Positions 35,191 to 45,600 of a stretch of DNA of 64,000 bases are shown one piece after another. Every line of letters begins with the position of its first letter. The stretch's first letter is position 1. This DNA comes from Phycisphaerae bacterium (GTDB taxonomy: Bacteria > Planctomycetota > Phycisphaerae > SM23-33). The stretch spans positions 1 to 64,000 of the forward strand of contig JASLNT010000059.1 of the NCBI GenBank assembly GCA_030745875.1, in the 5' to 3' direction. The notes below the pieces were generated by a model. It saw only the letters and a list, made by a program, of their open reading frames with translations. It searched no databases and was not told the origin of the DNA. Both the position numbers and the translations under genes were made by a program.

Positions 35191-35228
35191 GGAACTCCAG
35201 TTTTCTTCTTGGTCGAATCGGGAGTTCC
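35191..35228. promoter_or_regulatory. Inverted repeat overlapping promoter, possible operator
   Basis: GGAACTCC (35191-35198) and GGAGTTCC (35221-35228) are perfect inverted 8-mers. The right arm falls inside the spacer between the -35 and -10 boxes of the 35209 promoter, where a bound protein would block polymerase; the left arm lies just upstream of the -35. The 22-base gap puts the arms about three helical turns apart, on the same DNA face. Confidence 0.4.
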
Positions 35229-35237
35229 GGGTATACT
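35209..35237 (+). promoter_or_regulatory. Sigma-70-like promoter of T5SS/PEP-CTERM repeat gene
   Basis: TTGGTC (35209-35214) and TATACT (35232-35237) are separated by exactly 17 bases. The predicted start near 35244 leaves about 186 bases of leader before the ATG at 35430. Confidence 0.55.
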
Positions 35238-35429
35238 GCTAATTGCTCTAGTCTGCTAAGGTTGTTGGGAGCGGCAGAGCTATTCAAAACAGAGGCACGG
35301 GCGTTCTCGCTCACTCGCACCACCTCCAGGCCGCCACCGGTCAAGTTCCCACTGTGCAAGGGTTCCATACGCAAACCGCATGAGTCCGCCGGGGCAGTGC
35401 TCTTTCGGGCGTGCACATTAGGGAGATTA

Positions 35430-37496
35430 ATGATGGCAGGGCGAATAGTTGTCTTTGTGATGTTTGTCGGGATGTGTGCGTCGATTTCCCACGCTGCTGT
35501 GAGCGCGACCGGCGAGGTGACCCCTTCCGATCCGACGGCGTGGACGAGTTTTACTAATCCCATCATCGGCCAGACCGGGTCGGGCGGAGTGACCATTGAC
35601 GACGACAGCGACGTGGTCGCAAATCGGAGTTATCTGGGCGACGCCTCCGGTTCTCAGGGCCAGGCCAGCGTCAGCGGAGCCGGTTCCACATGGGTCAATT
35701 CCAGCCACCTCATGGTGGGGCATTTCGGCGTTGGCGTACTCGATATCGCCAGTGGAGGGTTTGTCAGCAACGCGCAGGGTTTCATCGGCGATTACGCCGG
35801 TTCCAGCGGTGCGGTGACGGTAACCGGCGCTGACTCGACCTGGACCAATTTCAACACTCTTTATGTCGGTCGACTTGGCGCTGGTGCGCTGACTATCGCT
35901 GACGGCGGTTTGGTTGAGGCGCACAGATTAACTTACGTAGCGTGTTATCCCGGGTCGAATGGGACTGTGAGTTTTGACAACGGCGTGCTCAACACCGTCG
36001 GGTTTCTGGGCGATGTGACCGATCTGAGCGGTACGGGCACGATCAACACCAACGGTATGGTCAGTAATGTGGACCTGGTGTTCGATGCGACGCACGGTCT
36101 GTCGCAGACGTTGACGCTGAACGGGCCGGGACAGAACATCACGGTGAACATCGACATCGATGGTGCGGGCCCGATGGGCGCCGGATACGGCGGTGACGGA
36201 TCGCTGAGTATTTCGGACGGTTTGGTTGTACAATCGGATTACGGATACCTGGGTTACAAATCCGGTTCCACGGGTTCGGCGACTGTCAGCGGGTTCGGAT
36301 CGACCTGGACCAACGCCCATTGGCTTAAGCTGGGCTCTTACGGCGGTCACGGTGTGTTGGAGATCACTGACGGCGGTTCGGTCAGCAATTCGGATTGTCT
36401 TGTCGGTTATCGGTCGGGCGACAGCGGTGTGGTGACGGTCAGCGGCGCCGATTCGACCTGGACAAACAACGGTTATCTTCGTGTTGGCGACTCCGGTTCG
36501 GGCACGCTGAATATCGCCGACGGAGGTTTGGTGGAGGTTACCGGAGACACTTACGTGACTATGGACCCCGGATCGTCCGGTGCGGTCAATTTCGACGGCG
36601 GGGCGCTTACTACGGTCGGGCTGCTGGCTGCTGTGAGCGACGTGAGCGGCTCCGGAGTGATCAACACCAATGCTTTGGTCACCGATGTCGATCTGGTGTT
36701 CGACACCGCACGAGGTCTGGTGCAGACCTTTACGATAGGCGGACCCGGGCGGGACATCACCGTGAATCTGGACGTGAATGGTTCGGGTCCGATGGGCGCC
36801 GGCCACGGAGCTGACGGCTCGATGCGGATTTCAGATGGTCTGGTTGTGCAATCGACCTACGGTTTCCTGGGTTATCAATCAGGATCCGCGGGGGTCGCGA
36901 CGGTCAGCGGTTCCGGATCGGCGTGGGACAACTCCAGGGAATTGTTTGTGGGCGACTTTGGCGCTGGCGAGTTGGAGATCGTAAATGGCGGGTCGGTCAG
37001 CAATAACTTCGGTTTTATCGGCAATGAGCCGGGATCCACGGGCTCGGTGACGGTTAGCGGGGCCGATTCGACATGGACCAGTTCCGGGAGAATCTTCGTC
37101 GGTCACAAAGGCGTCGGAACGCTGAGTATCGCCGACGGCGGTCTGGTGAGCGCAAGCATCGATCTGACAATTGATACTTATGGGGCCGGAAATTCCTTTA
37201 TCACCATGGCTACCGGAGGGATGCTCGCGCTGCGCGGCGAGGCCGGCGATTCGCTGGTGAGTTTCCTGGCGTTGATTGAAGGGACCGATTCGATTCGCTA
37301 CTGGGAGGATTCGATCTGGGATTGGGCTGACATTACCGGCGCGACCGCCGGGGATGACTACACACTGACTTACCTGACCGAAGGCGACCTTGCGGGCTAC
37401 ACCGTGCTGACGGTGACCACGGCGCCCGAACCGGCGACAATGATGCTGCTGGCGTTGGGCGGGACGGTGCTGCTGAGAAGACGACGGCGGAAATAG
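35430..37496 (+). CDS. T5SS/PEP-CTERM-associated repeat surface protein
   Basis: 688 residues from the ATG at 35430, next to a second ATG at 35433; GGGAGA at 35421 fits either. The frame is open far upstream but without support. Signal peptide about 1-23 (cut after SHA). The body consists of the repeat known from autotransporters and PEP-CTERM proteins (vTVSGadSTWTNxxxLyVGxxGxGtLtIadGG), at least six times, within a larger unit of 206 residues that recurs nearly intact. Such repeats form a beta helix. The C-terminus APEPATMMLLALGG, a short hydrophobic helix and RRRRRK is a PEP-CTERM signal. Likely a long surface rod; function unknown. Confidence 0.92.
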   Translation: MMAGRIVVFVMFVGMCASISHAAVSATGEVTPSDPTAWTSFTNPIIGQTGSGGVTIDDDSDVVANRSYLGDASGSQGQASVSGAGSTWVNSSHLMVGHFGVGVLDIASGGFVSNAQGFIGDYAGSSGAVTVTGADSTWTNFNTLYVGRLGAGALTIADGGLVEAHRLTYVACYPGSNGTVSFDNGVLNTVGFLGDVTDLSGTGTINTNGMVSNVDLVFDATHGLSQTLTLNGPGQNITVNIDIDGAGPMGAGYGGDGSLSISDGLVVQSDYGYLGYKSGSTGSATVSGFGSTWTNAHWLKLGSYGGHGVLEITDGGSVSNSDCLVGYRSGDSGVVTVSGADSTWTNNGYLRVGDSGSGTLNIADGGLVEVTGDTYVTMDPGSSGAVNFDGGALTTVGLLAAVSDVSGSGVINTNALVTDVDLVFDTARGLVQTFTIGGPGRDITVNLDVNGSGPMGAGHGADGSMRISDGLVVQSTYGFLGYQSGSAGVATVSGSGSAWDNSRELFVGDFGAGELEIVNGGSVSNNFGFIGNEPGSTGSVTVSGADSTWTSSGRIFVGHKGVGTLSIADGGLVSASIDLTIDTYGAGNSFITMATGGMLALRGEAGDSLVSFLALIEGTDSIRYWEDSIWDWADITGATAGDDYTLTYLTEGDLAGYTVLTVTTAPEPATMMLLALGGTVLLRRRRRK
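35577..37180 (+). repeat. Tandem 618-bp coding repeat (about 2.6 units)
   Basis: The stretch encoding DGSLSISDGLVVQSDYGYLG (from 36195) recurs 618 bases later (36813) as DGSMRISDGLVVQSTYGFLG. Shared phrases such as GPMGAG and DVDLVFDTARGL/NVDLVFDATHGL mark unit ends. The third unit is shortened. The array suggests past unequal exchange. Confidence 0.8.
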
Positions 37497-37557
37497 TCGA
37501 AACTGTCGTCTGTACAGGATTATATCGGGTCATAAATCGCATGGGGGCGGAATCGGC

Positions 37558-37585
37558 TTGTCTCGCGGGGTTTGGCTGTCATAAT
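37558..37585 (+). promoter_or_regulatory. Sigma-70-like promoter of glycan-utilisation run
   Basis: TTGTCT (37558-37563) and CATAAT (37580-37585) with a 16-base spacer. The predicted start near 37592 is 58 bases before the M29 peptidase ATG and could drive the following same-strand genes. Confidence 0.45.
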
Positions 37586-37649
37586 GGTGGTTCGTTGTCG
37601 AAGGACGCATTTGTCATCAATAACCACTAAATGACGGACGGATGAGATT

Positions 37650-38792
37650 ATGAGAGACCCACGCGTTGAAAAGCTCGCTCGAGTGATGATTCGATACAGC
37701 CTGAAGGTTCGCAAGGGGCAGTACCTGATGCTCACTGGAACGCCCGAGGTTCAGCCCCTGCTGGCCGAATGCTACCGTGAGGCGCTGCGGGCCGGAGCAA
37801 ATGTCGAGACGAACATAGTGCTGCCCGGTCTGGACGAGATCTTCTACAACGAATCGAGCCTCGCACAGCGGCAGTGGATTTCGCAGACCACCAAATACCG
37901 CACGCGCCACCTCGACGCGTCGTGCTTCATCTCCGGATCGGTGAACACGCGCAGCCTGAGCAACTGCGATCCCAAGAAGATGGCGCAGGTCGCCAAAGCC
38001 CGCCAGCCCATGCGGAAAATATGGATGAAACGAGCCGGTTCCGGCGAGCTGAACTGGACGCTGACGCTCTGGCCGACACAGGCTTCAGCCCAGGATGCGG
38101 AAATGTCGCTGGCGGAGTACGAGGATTTTGTATTCTCGGCAGGTCATCTCGACGACGCCGACCCGGTCGCCACCTGGAAGAAGATCAAAGCCACCCAGCA
38201 GAAACTCGCCAATCGCCTGAACCGCGCCAAAGAGTTCCGCCTGGTTGCAAAGAACACCGACCTTACGTTCTCCACCGCGGGGCGGAAGTGGTTGAACTCG
38301 GCCGGTAAGTGCAACTTCCCCGACGGAGAGGTCTACACCAGCCCGGTTGAGAAGTCAGTCAACGGGCGCGTACAGTTCAGCTTCCCCGCGATTCACCAGA
38401 GTCGCGAAGTGCTCGACGCGTCCCTTGAATTCAAGGACGGGAAGGTGGTCTCAGCCAGCGCGTCAAAGGGCGAGGACTTCCTGCGAACCATGGTCGAAAT
38501 GGACGGCGGATCGTGCTATCTCGGAGAGGCTGCCTTCGGGACCAATTACAATATCAAACGCTTCACGCGAAACACGCTGTTCGACGAGAAGATCGGCGGG
38601 ACGATTCACCTGGCGTTGGGAGCGGGCTTCCCCGAGTGCGGCAGCGTTAATAAGTCGGGCCTGCATTGGGACATGGTTTGCGACCTCCGCGACAAAGGGC
38701 AGATCTACGCCGACGAAACGTTAATCCAGAAGAACGGACGTTTCGTCGACAAGCGATTCCCCCAACCCACGCGCCGCCGTCAAGGAGGCTGA
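37650..38792 (+). CDS. M29-family metallo-aminopeptidase
   Basis: 380 residues, no signal peptide, so cytoplasmic. The N-terminal domain begins RVEKLARVMIRYSLKVRKGQY as in aminopeptidase T/AmpS enzymes. The C-terminal metal-binding domain shows GKCNFPDGEVYTSPVE (metal Glu), LGEAAFGTN (metal Glu) and IHLALGAGFPECG followed by HWDMVCDL (His, Asp ligands), so the two-metal site is complete. It removes N-terminal residues from peptides. First gene of a same-strand run; its stop codon (38790-38792) is followed after one base by the sulfatase ATG, so the two are translationally linked. Peptides released with glycans could be its substrate; that is inference. Confidence 0.93.
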   Translation: MRDPRVEKLARVMIRYSLKVRKGQYLMLTGTPEVQPLLAECYREALRAGANVETNIVLPGLDEIFYNESSLAQRQWISQTTKYRTRHLDASCFISGSVNTRSLSNCDPKKMAQVAKARQPMRKIWMKRAGSGELNWTLTLWPTQASAQDAEMSLAEYEDFVFSAGHLDDADPVATWKKIKATQQKLANRLNRAKEFRLVAKNTDLTFSTAGRKWLNSAGKCNFPDGEVYTSPVEKSVNGRVQFSFPAIHQSREVLDASLEFKDGKVVSASASKGEDFLRTMVEMDGGSCYLGEAAFGTNYNIKRFTRNTLFDEKIGGTIHLALGAGFPECGSVNKSGLHWDMVCDLRDKGQIYADETLIQKNGRFVDKRFPQPTRRRQGG

Positions 38793-38793
38793 A

Positions 38794-40269
38794 ATGACGG
38801 GTAATCTGGATCGTAGAACATTCCTGAAATCCGCCGGAGCGGCCGCGCTGATCGCCCGGGCGAGCGGAACATCTGCTCGTGCGGCTGAACCGTCCGCCTC
38901 GCCGAATCTCGTGATAGTCTTTCCCGATCAAATGCGAGGACACGCCCTCGGAGTCGCCGGCGAGGATCCCGTAGTCACCCCCAATCTCGACGCGTTCGCA
39001 AAAGAAAGCCTCTATCTCCCCCAGGCCGTCAGCAACTATCCCGTATGCAGCCCGTTTCGTGCGATGTTGATGACCGGGCAGTACCCCCACGCCAGCGGAG
39101 TGATGGGCAACTGTCTGTCGAGAACCGAACCGTACGGATGCGAACTGCCCAAAAATGCGCGCTGCTGGTCGGACATTCTCTCGGACAAGGGTTACTCGCT
39201 GGGGTACATCGGCAAGTGGCATCTCGACGCTCCGCGCCCGCCGTATATCGACTGTAAGAACAATCGCGGTAAAGACAAGTGGAACGAATGGTGCAGCCCG
39301 GACCGCAGGCACGGTTTCGACTTCTGGTACTCCTACGGTACGTACGATTGGCATATGAACCCGATGTACTGGGCGACCGACACGCCTCGCATGAAGCCGG
39401 TCTTCGTGAATCAGTGGGGCCCGGAACACGAGGCCGACCTGGCGATAAAATACATCAGGAACACCGGTGGGAAGTACCGCAAGAAGGGCAAACCGTTTGC
39501 GCTTGTGGTTTCGATGAACCCACCGCACACACCCTACACGCAAGTGCCCGACAAGTACAGAAAGGCCTACGGAGGCAAGACCGACCGCGAGCTTATTAAC
39601 CGTGCGAATGTGAACCTGAAGGGTAAGTCGCGCGGATCGAGGATCGCCCTGGCGTGCACCAGAAACTACTTCGCGATGGTTACCGGCGTGGATGAACAGT
39701 TCGGGCGGATCGTAAAGGCGCTGTCCGACGCAGGGCTCGACAAGAACACGATCGTCCTGTTCACTTCGGATCACGGAAACTGCATCGGGTCCCACGATCT
39801 GCCCACAAAGAACAACCACTACGAAGAGTCGATGCGCGTCCCGTTCATGATCCGCTGGCCGGGCGAGATCCGCCCGCGAAAGGACGACCTGCTGATGTCC
39901 ACGCCGGACATCTGCCCAACGCTTCTGGATCTGATGGGTTTTTCAGATGCGATACCCAAGAATCTGCAGGGAACGAGCCGGGCCGAACTGTTCCGCACCG
40001 GAAAGGGCGACCGCCCCAAGTCGCAATTGTACTTCTGGATTCCCGTAGCGAATCCGGCCGGCGGAAGGCGCGGTCTCAGAAACCACCGCTACACGCTTGA
40101 GATCACCAGACGAAAGGACAAGCCCGAACAGGTTGTTCTGCACGACAATGTCAACGACTCCTTCCAACTGAAAAACGTCGCCGAAAAGCTCCCCGACGTG
40201 GTGGCGAAAATGACCGCAGAAATGAACGCTCGTCTGAAACAACTTAAAGACCCCTGGTTGGGCGCATGA
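38794..40269 (+). CDS. Cys-type sulfatase, Tat-exported
   Basis: 491 residues; AAGGAGG at the end of the preceding gene serves as ribosome-binding site. Twin-arginine signal LDRRTFLKS, cut near ARAAE. Domain start SPNLVIVFPDQMRGHALG; formylglycine motif VCSPFR with Cys85 (C-x-P-x-R intact); GKWHLDAP; C-terminal metal site FTSDHGNCIGSHD. The SPF form is typical of heparan- and alginate-type sulfatase relatives, but substrate cannot be fixed. It lies between a peptidase and a beta-hexosaminidase gene, which suggests a sulfated amino-sugar polymer as target. Confidence 0.95.
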   Translation: MTGNLDRRTFLKSAGAAALIARASGTSARAAEPSASPNLVIVFPDQMRGHALGVAGEDPVVTPNLDAFAKESLYLPQAVSNYPVCSPFRAMLMTGQYPHASGVMGNCLSRTEPYGCELPKNARCWSDILSDKGYSLGYIGKWHLDAPRPPYIDCKNNRGKDKWNEWCSPDRRHGFDFWYSYGTYDWHMNPMYWATDTPRMKPVFVNQWGPEHEADLAIKYIRNTGGKYRKKGKPFALVVSMNPPHTPYTQVPDKYRKAYGGKTDRELINRANVNLKGKSRGSRIALACTRNYFAMVTGVDEQFGRIVKALSDAGLDKNTIVLFTSDHGNCIGSHDLPTKNNHYEESMRVPFMIRWPGEIRPRKDDLLMSTPDICPTLLDLMGFSDAIPKNLQGTSRAELFRTGKGDRPKSQLYFWIPVANPAGGRRGLRNHRYTLEITRRKDKPEQVVLHDNVNDSFQLKNVAEKLPDVVAKMTAEMNARLKQLKDPWLGA

Positions 40270-40301
40270 GATAAGCCGCCCGCACTCTGGAGAACGTGAT
40301 T

Positions 40302-42536
40302 ATGAAGATCCCCCGGGCCTTACTGGTTTCCATGTTGATCGCTTTATCGACCGCCGCCGCCCCTGGCGCCGCGGGCAAGACGCCTTCGATTGTTCCCCAG
40401 CCCCAATCGATCGAGATGCTGGCGGGGCAGAGCTTCACGCTGACGGGCGGGACGCAACTGCTTTATGGCGACCAGAAGGCCAAAGCGCCCGCCGAGATGC
40501 TGGCTGCGATGCTGCGACCGTCAAGCGGTTTCGACCTGGCGGTTAAGTCCGGGGCGAAGGCTGACAAGAATGCCATTCTGCTGACCACCGTCGGGGCGGA
40601 CGCCAAATTAGGGTCCGAAGGGTACGAACTTACGGTTGGCTCGGGCGGGGTCGTTATCAAGTCGCCAGGCGCCGCGGGGCTGTTCTACGGAGCTCAGACC
40701 GTGCGCCAACTCCTGCCGGTCGAGATATTCTCGTCGAAGCGTTCGTCTGCGGTGTGGGTGATCCCCGGAGTGAAGATATCCGACAAGCCGTCATTCGCCT
40801 GGCGGGGGATCATGCTGGACGTGTCGAGGTGGTTCTTCGACAAGGAGTTCGTTAAGCGGTACCTCGATATGATGGCGATGCACAAGCTGAATGTTCTGCA
40901 CTGGCATCTTATTGATGATCCGGGTTGGCGGATCGAGATCAAAAAGTATCCCAAGCTCACGAAGATCGGAGCGTTTCGCGGAGAGGGCAAGTGGCGGTTC
41001 GGCGGGTTCTACACGCAGGACGACATCCGCGAGATTGTTAAGTACGCGGCTGATCGTCACATCGAGATCGTGCCCGAGGTCGAACTACCGGCTCATACGC
41101 TGTCAGCTATTGTGGCTTATCCGCACTTGTGCTGCACGGGTAAGCAGATGACGATTCCGACAAGGCACGCGATTTCGCGAGACCTGTACTGTGCGGGGCG
41201 CGACACCACCTGGACGTTCCTTGAAGACGTCATGACGGAGGTCTGCGAGCTGTTTCCGGGCAAGTTCGTTCACATCGGCGGGGATGAGGCCAGGTACGAT
41301 CGCTGGAAGGCCTGCCCGCACTGTCAAAAGAAGATCAAGGAGCTCGGCCTGAAGTCTGAGAAGGAGCTGCAGGGCTGGATGACGCGACGCATTGAGAAGT
41401 TCCTGCAGACCAAGGGCAAGCAGATCCTCGGCTGGGACGAAATACTCAGTTGCGGGATATCCAACTCAGCGGGCGTGATGACGTGGCACCGCCCGAAGAC
41501 CGCCAGCGTCGGGGCAAAGCGAGGTCATCCGGTAGTGATGGCGCTTACGGGCCATTGCTACTTCGACGCGCCCGAGAGCAAGCTGCCCGGCGAACCGTAT
41601 GCGGCCAGTTGGATCGCACCGATCTCTCTGAAGAAAGCTTACCAGTGGAACCCCGTTCCCGCCGGACTAACCGGTGCGGCCGCGAGCAATATTCTGGGCG
41701 CACAGGGTTGCGTCTGGAGCGATCAACTGCTCATTCGCGCGCGGTTGACGAACGAGAAGTCCAGGATGCTCAAGCAGCCCGAAAAGTATATCGAGTACCT
41801 TACTCTGCCTCGCGCCGCCGCCCTTGCCGAAGTCACCTGGACGCCCGGAGACCAGCGCGATTGGGACAAGTTCTCGACTCGGATGGGACGGATGCTTCTG
41901 CGCTATTCGCAGTCGGGTTACAACTATCGTGTGCCCGTACCGATCATCACCGCGAAAAAGCAGGCCGATGGTTCTGCTCTTATCAGCGCCGCCGTTCCGA
42001 TTGAGGGCGGGACGGTTAGATATACAATCGATAACTCGACCCCGACCGCCGACTCTCCCAAACTGACCGAACCTGTCGCCACGCCGAAGTCGTCGGCGTT
42101 CAAAGCAGTAACCATCGGTTCGGACGGTAGGAGCAGCCTGGTAATGGAATACGTTGACCAGAGCGTCAAGTACGCCAAATACGGTAAGAAGATCGGGCAG
42201 TGGAAATCGGGCAAGATCGCCTCACGCAAGGCCGCCAAAGCCGTCTTCGACGCCACCGGTCTGATAAACAAACCGGGCCTCTACACCGTGACGTTCCTGT
42301 ACACCGGCGGTCGGCAGCGACTGGACATCGATTCGATCGAAGTAGTCAAGAACGATAAAGAAGTTGTCGCCAAAGATACGCACCACGGATTCACCGGCGG
42401 GAAGTCCAAGGGCAACACATACAGAGTGAAAATCGACGACTACGAAACCGGTGCATCGTACAAGATAAACGCAATGATCTACGGCGACGTAGGAGCCGAC
42501 TCGAACGGCTTGGTCTTCATCCGCCCCGGTAAGTAA
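40302..42536 (+). CDS. GH20 beta-N-acetylhexosaminidase
   Basis: 744 residues from the ATG at 40302 (TGGAGAACGTGATT upstream; a GTG two codons earlier is also open). Signal peptide about 1-23. The N-terminal GH20b domain (about 28-150) precedes the catalytic barrel (about 165-530) with LHWHLIDDPGWRIEIKKYP and the catalytic pair Asp328-Glu329 in HIGGDEARYDRW, used for substrate-assisted hydrolysis of terminal GlcNAc or GalNAc. A C-terminal chitobiase-type domain (GGTVRYTIDNSTPT) and a further sandwich domain (about 625-744) may bind sugar. Fits with the upstream sulfatase on sulfated glycosaminoglycan- or mucin-like substrates. Confidence 0.95.
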   Translation: MKIPRALLVSMLIALSTAAAPGAAGKTPSIVPQPQSIEMLAGQSFTLTGGTQLLYGDQKAKAPAEMLAAMLRPSSGFDLAVKSGAKADKNAILLTTVGADAKLGSEGYELTVGSGGVVIKSPGAAGLFYGAQTVRQLLPVEIFSSKRSSAVWVIPGVKISDKPSFAWRGIMLDVSRWFFDKEFVKRYLDMMAMHKLNVLHWHLIDDPGWRIEIKKYPKLTKIGAFRGEGKWRFGGFYTQDDIREIVKYAADRHIEIVPEVELPAHTLSAIVAYPHLCCTGKQMTIPTRHAISRDLYCAGRDTTWTFLEDVMTEVCELFPGKFVHIGGDEARYDRWKACPHCQKKIKELGLKSEKELQGWMTRRIEKFLQTKGKQILGWDEILSCGISNSAGVMTWHRPKTASVGAKRGHPVVMALTGHCYFDAPESKLPGEPYAASWIAPISLKKAYQWNPVPAGLTGAAASNILGAQGCVWSDQLLIRARLTNEKSRMLKQPEKYIEYLTLPRAAALAEVTWTPGDQRDWDKFSTRMGRMLLRYSQSGYNYRVPVPIITAKKQADGSALISAAVPIEGGTVRYTIDNSTPTADSPKLTEPVATPKSSAFKAVTIGSDGRSSLVMEYVDQSVKYAKYGKKIGQWKSGKIASRKAAKAVFDATGLINKPGLYTVTFLYTGGRQRLDIDSIEVVKNDKEVVAKDTHHGFTGGKSKGNTYRVKIDDYETGASYKINAMIYGDVGADSNGLVFIRPGK

Positions 42537-42669
42537 ACCGGCGCTGCCAGACAACATTGGACGAGCATTTGGTTTGTAGTTGAAAGAACCCGCCAGTCTA
42601 CTGCGTTTGGCTGGTTTGAGCGGTTCTTACGTTTCGATATGGCGACACATACGCCCAGGAAGAATTAGT

Positions 42670-45600
42670 ATGCGAAAGACGATCTGTTTGGCGATTACAG
42701 GGGCGGTTCTGCTGTCTTGTTCGGCGTGCTACGCCGTCAACATCGAAAGCGTGTGGAAGTATACGACCGTCGATCCCGGTTCCGGCTGGAATCAGCCCGG
42801 GTTTGCGGAGAACAAGAGCTGCCCGTGGAAGAGCGGAAAGGGCGGATTCGGAAAGGTCGGGACGCCCGGCGGGCGGGTGGCTACGATCTGGAACACGCCC
42901 GATATCTGGATGCGATCGACGTACACTCCGCCAAAGGGCGTTGACCTGAAGAAACTGTCGCTTGAAGTTTGTCACGATGAGGATTTCGAAGTTTACATCA
43001 ACGGCGTGCTTGCGGCGAAGGATACCGGGCATATCGGTGCGTTCAAGCTTTTCGCAATTAGTCCGGCGGCCCGCAAGACGATCAAACCGGGCGGGAACAT
43101 TATCGCCGTTCATTGTCACCAGACCGTCGGCGGGCAGTTTATCGATGTGGGGCTTACTACGAAGTCGCGAGCGACCAAAGTGCGGCGAGCGGTCCGGCCT
43201 GTTTGGAAACCGAGCAAGGTCGCCGACACCAAATACGTTCGCAAAGCGACCTGGTCGGCGACGATGCTGGCGGTTCGCAAGGCGATTGGGGCGTCGGATC
43301 TGAAGTTGGACGTCGATCTGGCGTCTGCAGTTGCTGTCGAGTTCTGGCGAGATTTTCCACAGCAGACCGATTGGCTGATGCAGGACTCGCCGGGCAAGAT
43401 GAGCGAGTGGATGTTGGGATACGTTGACGGCAAGGGCGACATGAGCGGTTTTCTGAAGAAGAATCGCGACGCCGGGCTCGAGCGCGGGCTTATCGAAAGG
43501 GCGTTGGTCGAATGCGGCGCTGAAGCGGCGGGACTTCGCAAGGATCTGGGCGCACTGGTGAAAGCGTCCGCCGGCCCGGACGACGGCCGATGGCTCGGTT
43601 TATATGCGAGAACGTGTCGCATTCGCAGGCAAAAACGCCTTGCTTCGCTGTTGGCGAAGACCAAACAGATCATCTTCGCACGCCATCACAACATGGGCGG
43701 CGGGTTTTTCGCCTATACCGAATACACCAACTGGAAGGGCAACAAGTACGGCGGACTGTTCAAACTCGATCTCGCCAACGAGGCGGCCGCCGATGGTAAA
43801 TTCGCCCGGACCACAGCACTGATCAAAACCGAAGCCAGCGGTGCGATAATCCGCGATCCGGAGTTGTCCTACGACGCCAAACGCGTTTTGTTCGCCTGGC
43901 GGAAGGGCGGTCCGGACCGATACCTCAAGATCTACGAGATGGACCTGGCCAGCCGGGACACTCGCCTGATCACCGGTGGGGGAGAAACCTACGGCGCCAG
44001 CTACGATCCGGTGTATCTGCCCGATGGGAACATACTGTTCAATTCAACGCGTGTGATCCAGTCGGTCGACTGCGCCGGCCCGGACGTTGCGAATCTTTAC
44101 GTGTGCGACAAAGACGGACGGTTCGCCCGGCGTGTCGGATTCGACCAGGTCCACGCGCTGAGCCCCTCGGTAATGGACGATGGGCGCGTGGTCTACATGC
44201 GCTGGGACTACAACGACCGCTCGCAGATCTACACCCAGTGCCTGATGCAGATGAACCCCGACGGGACCGCCCAGACCGAGTACTACGGAAACAATACGTT
44301 CGAGCCGACGACCTTCTTCCACCCGCGCGGAATCCCGGGGACCTCGAAAGTCATGGTTGCTCTCGGTGGGCACCACAATCCGCAGTGCGGTAAGCTGGGC
44401 GTGCTCGACAACTCCAAAGGCAGGCAAGGCGTTTCCGGCGTGATCGAATTGCCCTCGGGCGAAAAACCCACGTACCGCCGGGCCGACGCCTACGCGCAGG
44501 TCGGCGATATGTACCAGTATCCGTATCCGTTGGATGAATCGACACTGCTGGTCAGCTACGATCCGATAGCCTACAACCTGCGCGTGCGCGGCAGGCGGGG
44601 GTTCAACAACAAGGAGCACATGCGGTTTCATCTGTACTTCATGACGTATGACGGCAAGCGCGAGTTGCTGGCGGCCGATTCCAGGATATCGTCATGCCAG
44701 CCCGTACCGATGATCGCCCGCAAGGTCCCGCACATCAGGCCCTCAAGCGTTGACTATCGCAAGACCACCGGTCGATTCTACATGCAGGACATCTATCTCG
44801 GTCCGGGTCTGAAAGGCGTTGCCCGCGGAACGATCAAGAAACTTCGCGTTGTCGAACTGCGATTCCGCGAGATGAATATCGGTCGGAACTCTAGCAGTGG
44901 TAAGGGCGGCGGGGCGTCGGTAATAACGCCGATTTCGGTTGGCACGGGATCGTGGGATGTAAAGGTTATTCTCGGTGACGCAACAGTGTACGATGACGGC
45001 TCGGCGATGTTCGAAGCGCCCGCACGCACGCCGGTTTACTTCCAGGCCCTCAACGAAAAGAACCAGGTTATCCAGACTATGCGCTCATGGGCCACGCTCA
45101 TGCCTGGAGAGAGTTTCTCCTGCGTCGGTTGTCATGAGAACAAGAACGACACGCCCAAAGCGATGGCGAAAGTCGCCCAGGCGATGAAAGCCGGCCCGGA
45201 AAAACTAAAAACCTTCTACGGCCCGCCGAGGGGCTTTAGCTTTCCCAAGGAAGTCCAGCCGATACTCGACAAACACTGCGTCAAATGCCACAACCCCAAC
45301 GCAAAGGGTAAGGGCAAGAACTACGTTCTGACCAGCGAAGAAGTGATAGATAACGGAGCCAAACGAAAGTGGTCTCGATCGTATCTCACGCTGACCAATA
45401 CCAAGGCCCGCGGACCAAACAGTTTCGATAAGGCCAGGGCCAACGAGATCGTTAACTGGATCAGCAATTCGTCTGTGCCCACGATGATACCGCCCCGGCA
45501 CGGCGGATCGACCCGCAGCAAGCTGATAAGCATGCTCGAAAAGGGACACGAGAAGGTCAAACTCTCCCGCGAAGAGATGGACAAACTCTGCGCCTGGATC

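Larger units (their letters stand above)
35037..35429 (+). other. 393-bp intergenic region with promoter, operator-like repeat and long leader
   Basis: Divergent spacer between the ThuA and T5SS-repeat genes. It holds a compact hairpin (CCAGGCA-AG-TGCCTGG, 35123-35138), a promoter (35209-35237) overlapped by an inverted repeat, then about 186 bases of untranslated leader. No gene or recognised riboswitch was found in it. Confidence 0.55.

Noticed and set aside
35340-35400. Possible cyclic di-GMP (GEMM) riboswitch in the T5SS gene leader
   Set aside because: Only an ACGCAAACC-like segment fits; the GNRA hairpin and the second conserved block are missing.
35577-37180. CRISPR array or noncoding satellite
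   Set aside because: The 618-bp period is a multiple of three and encodes conserved protein repeats.
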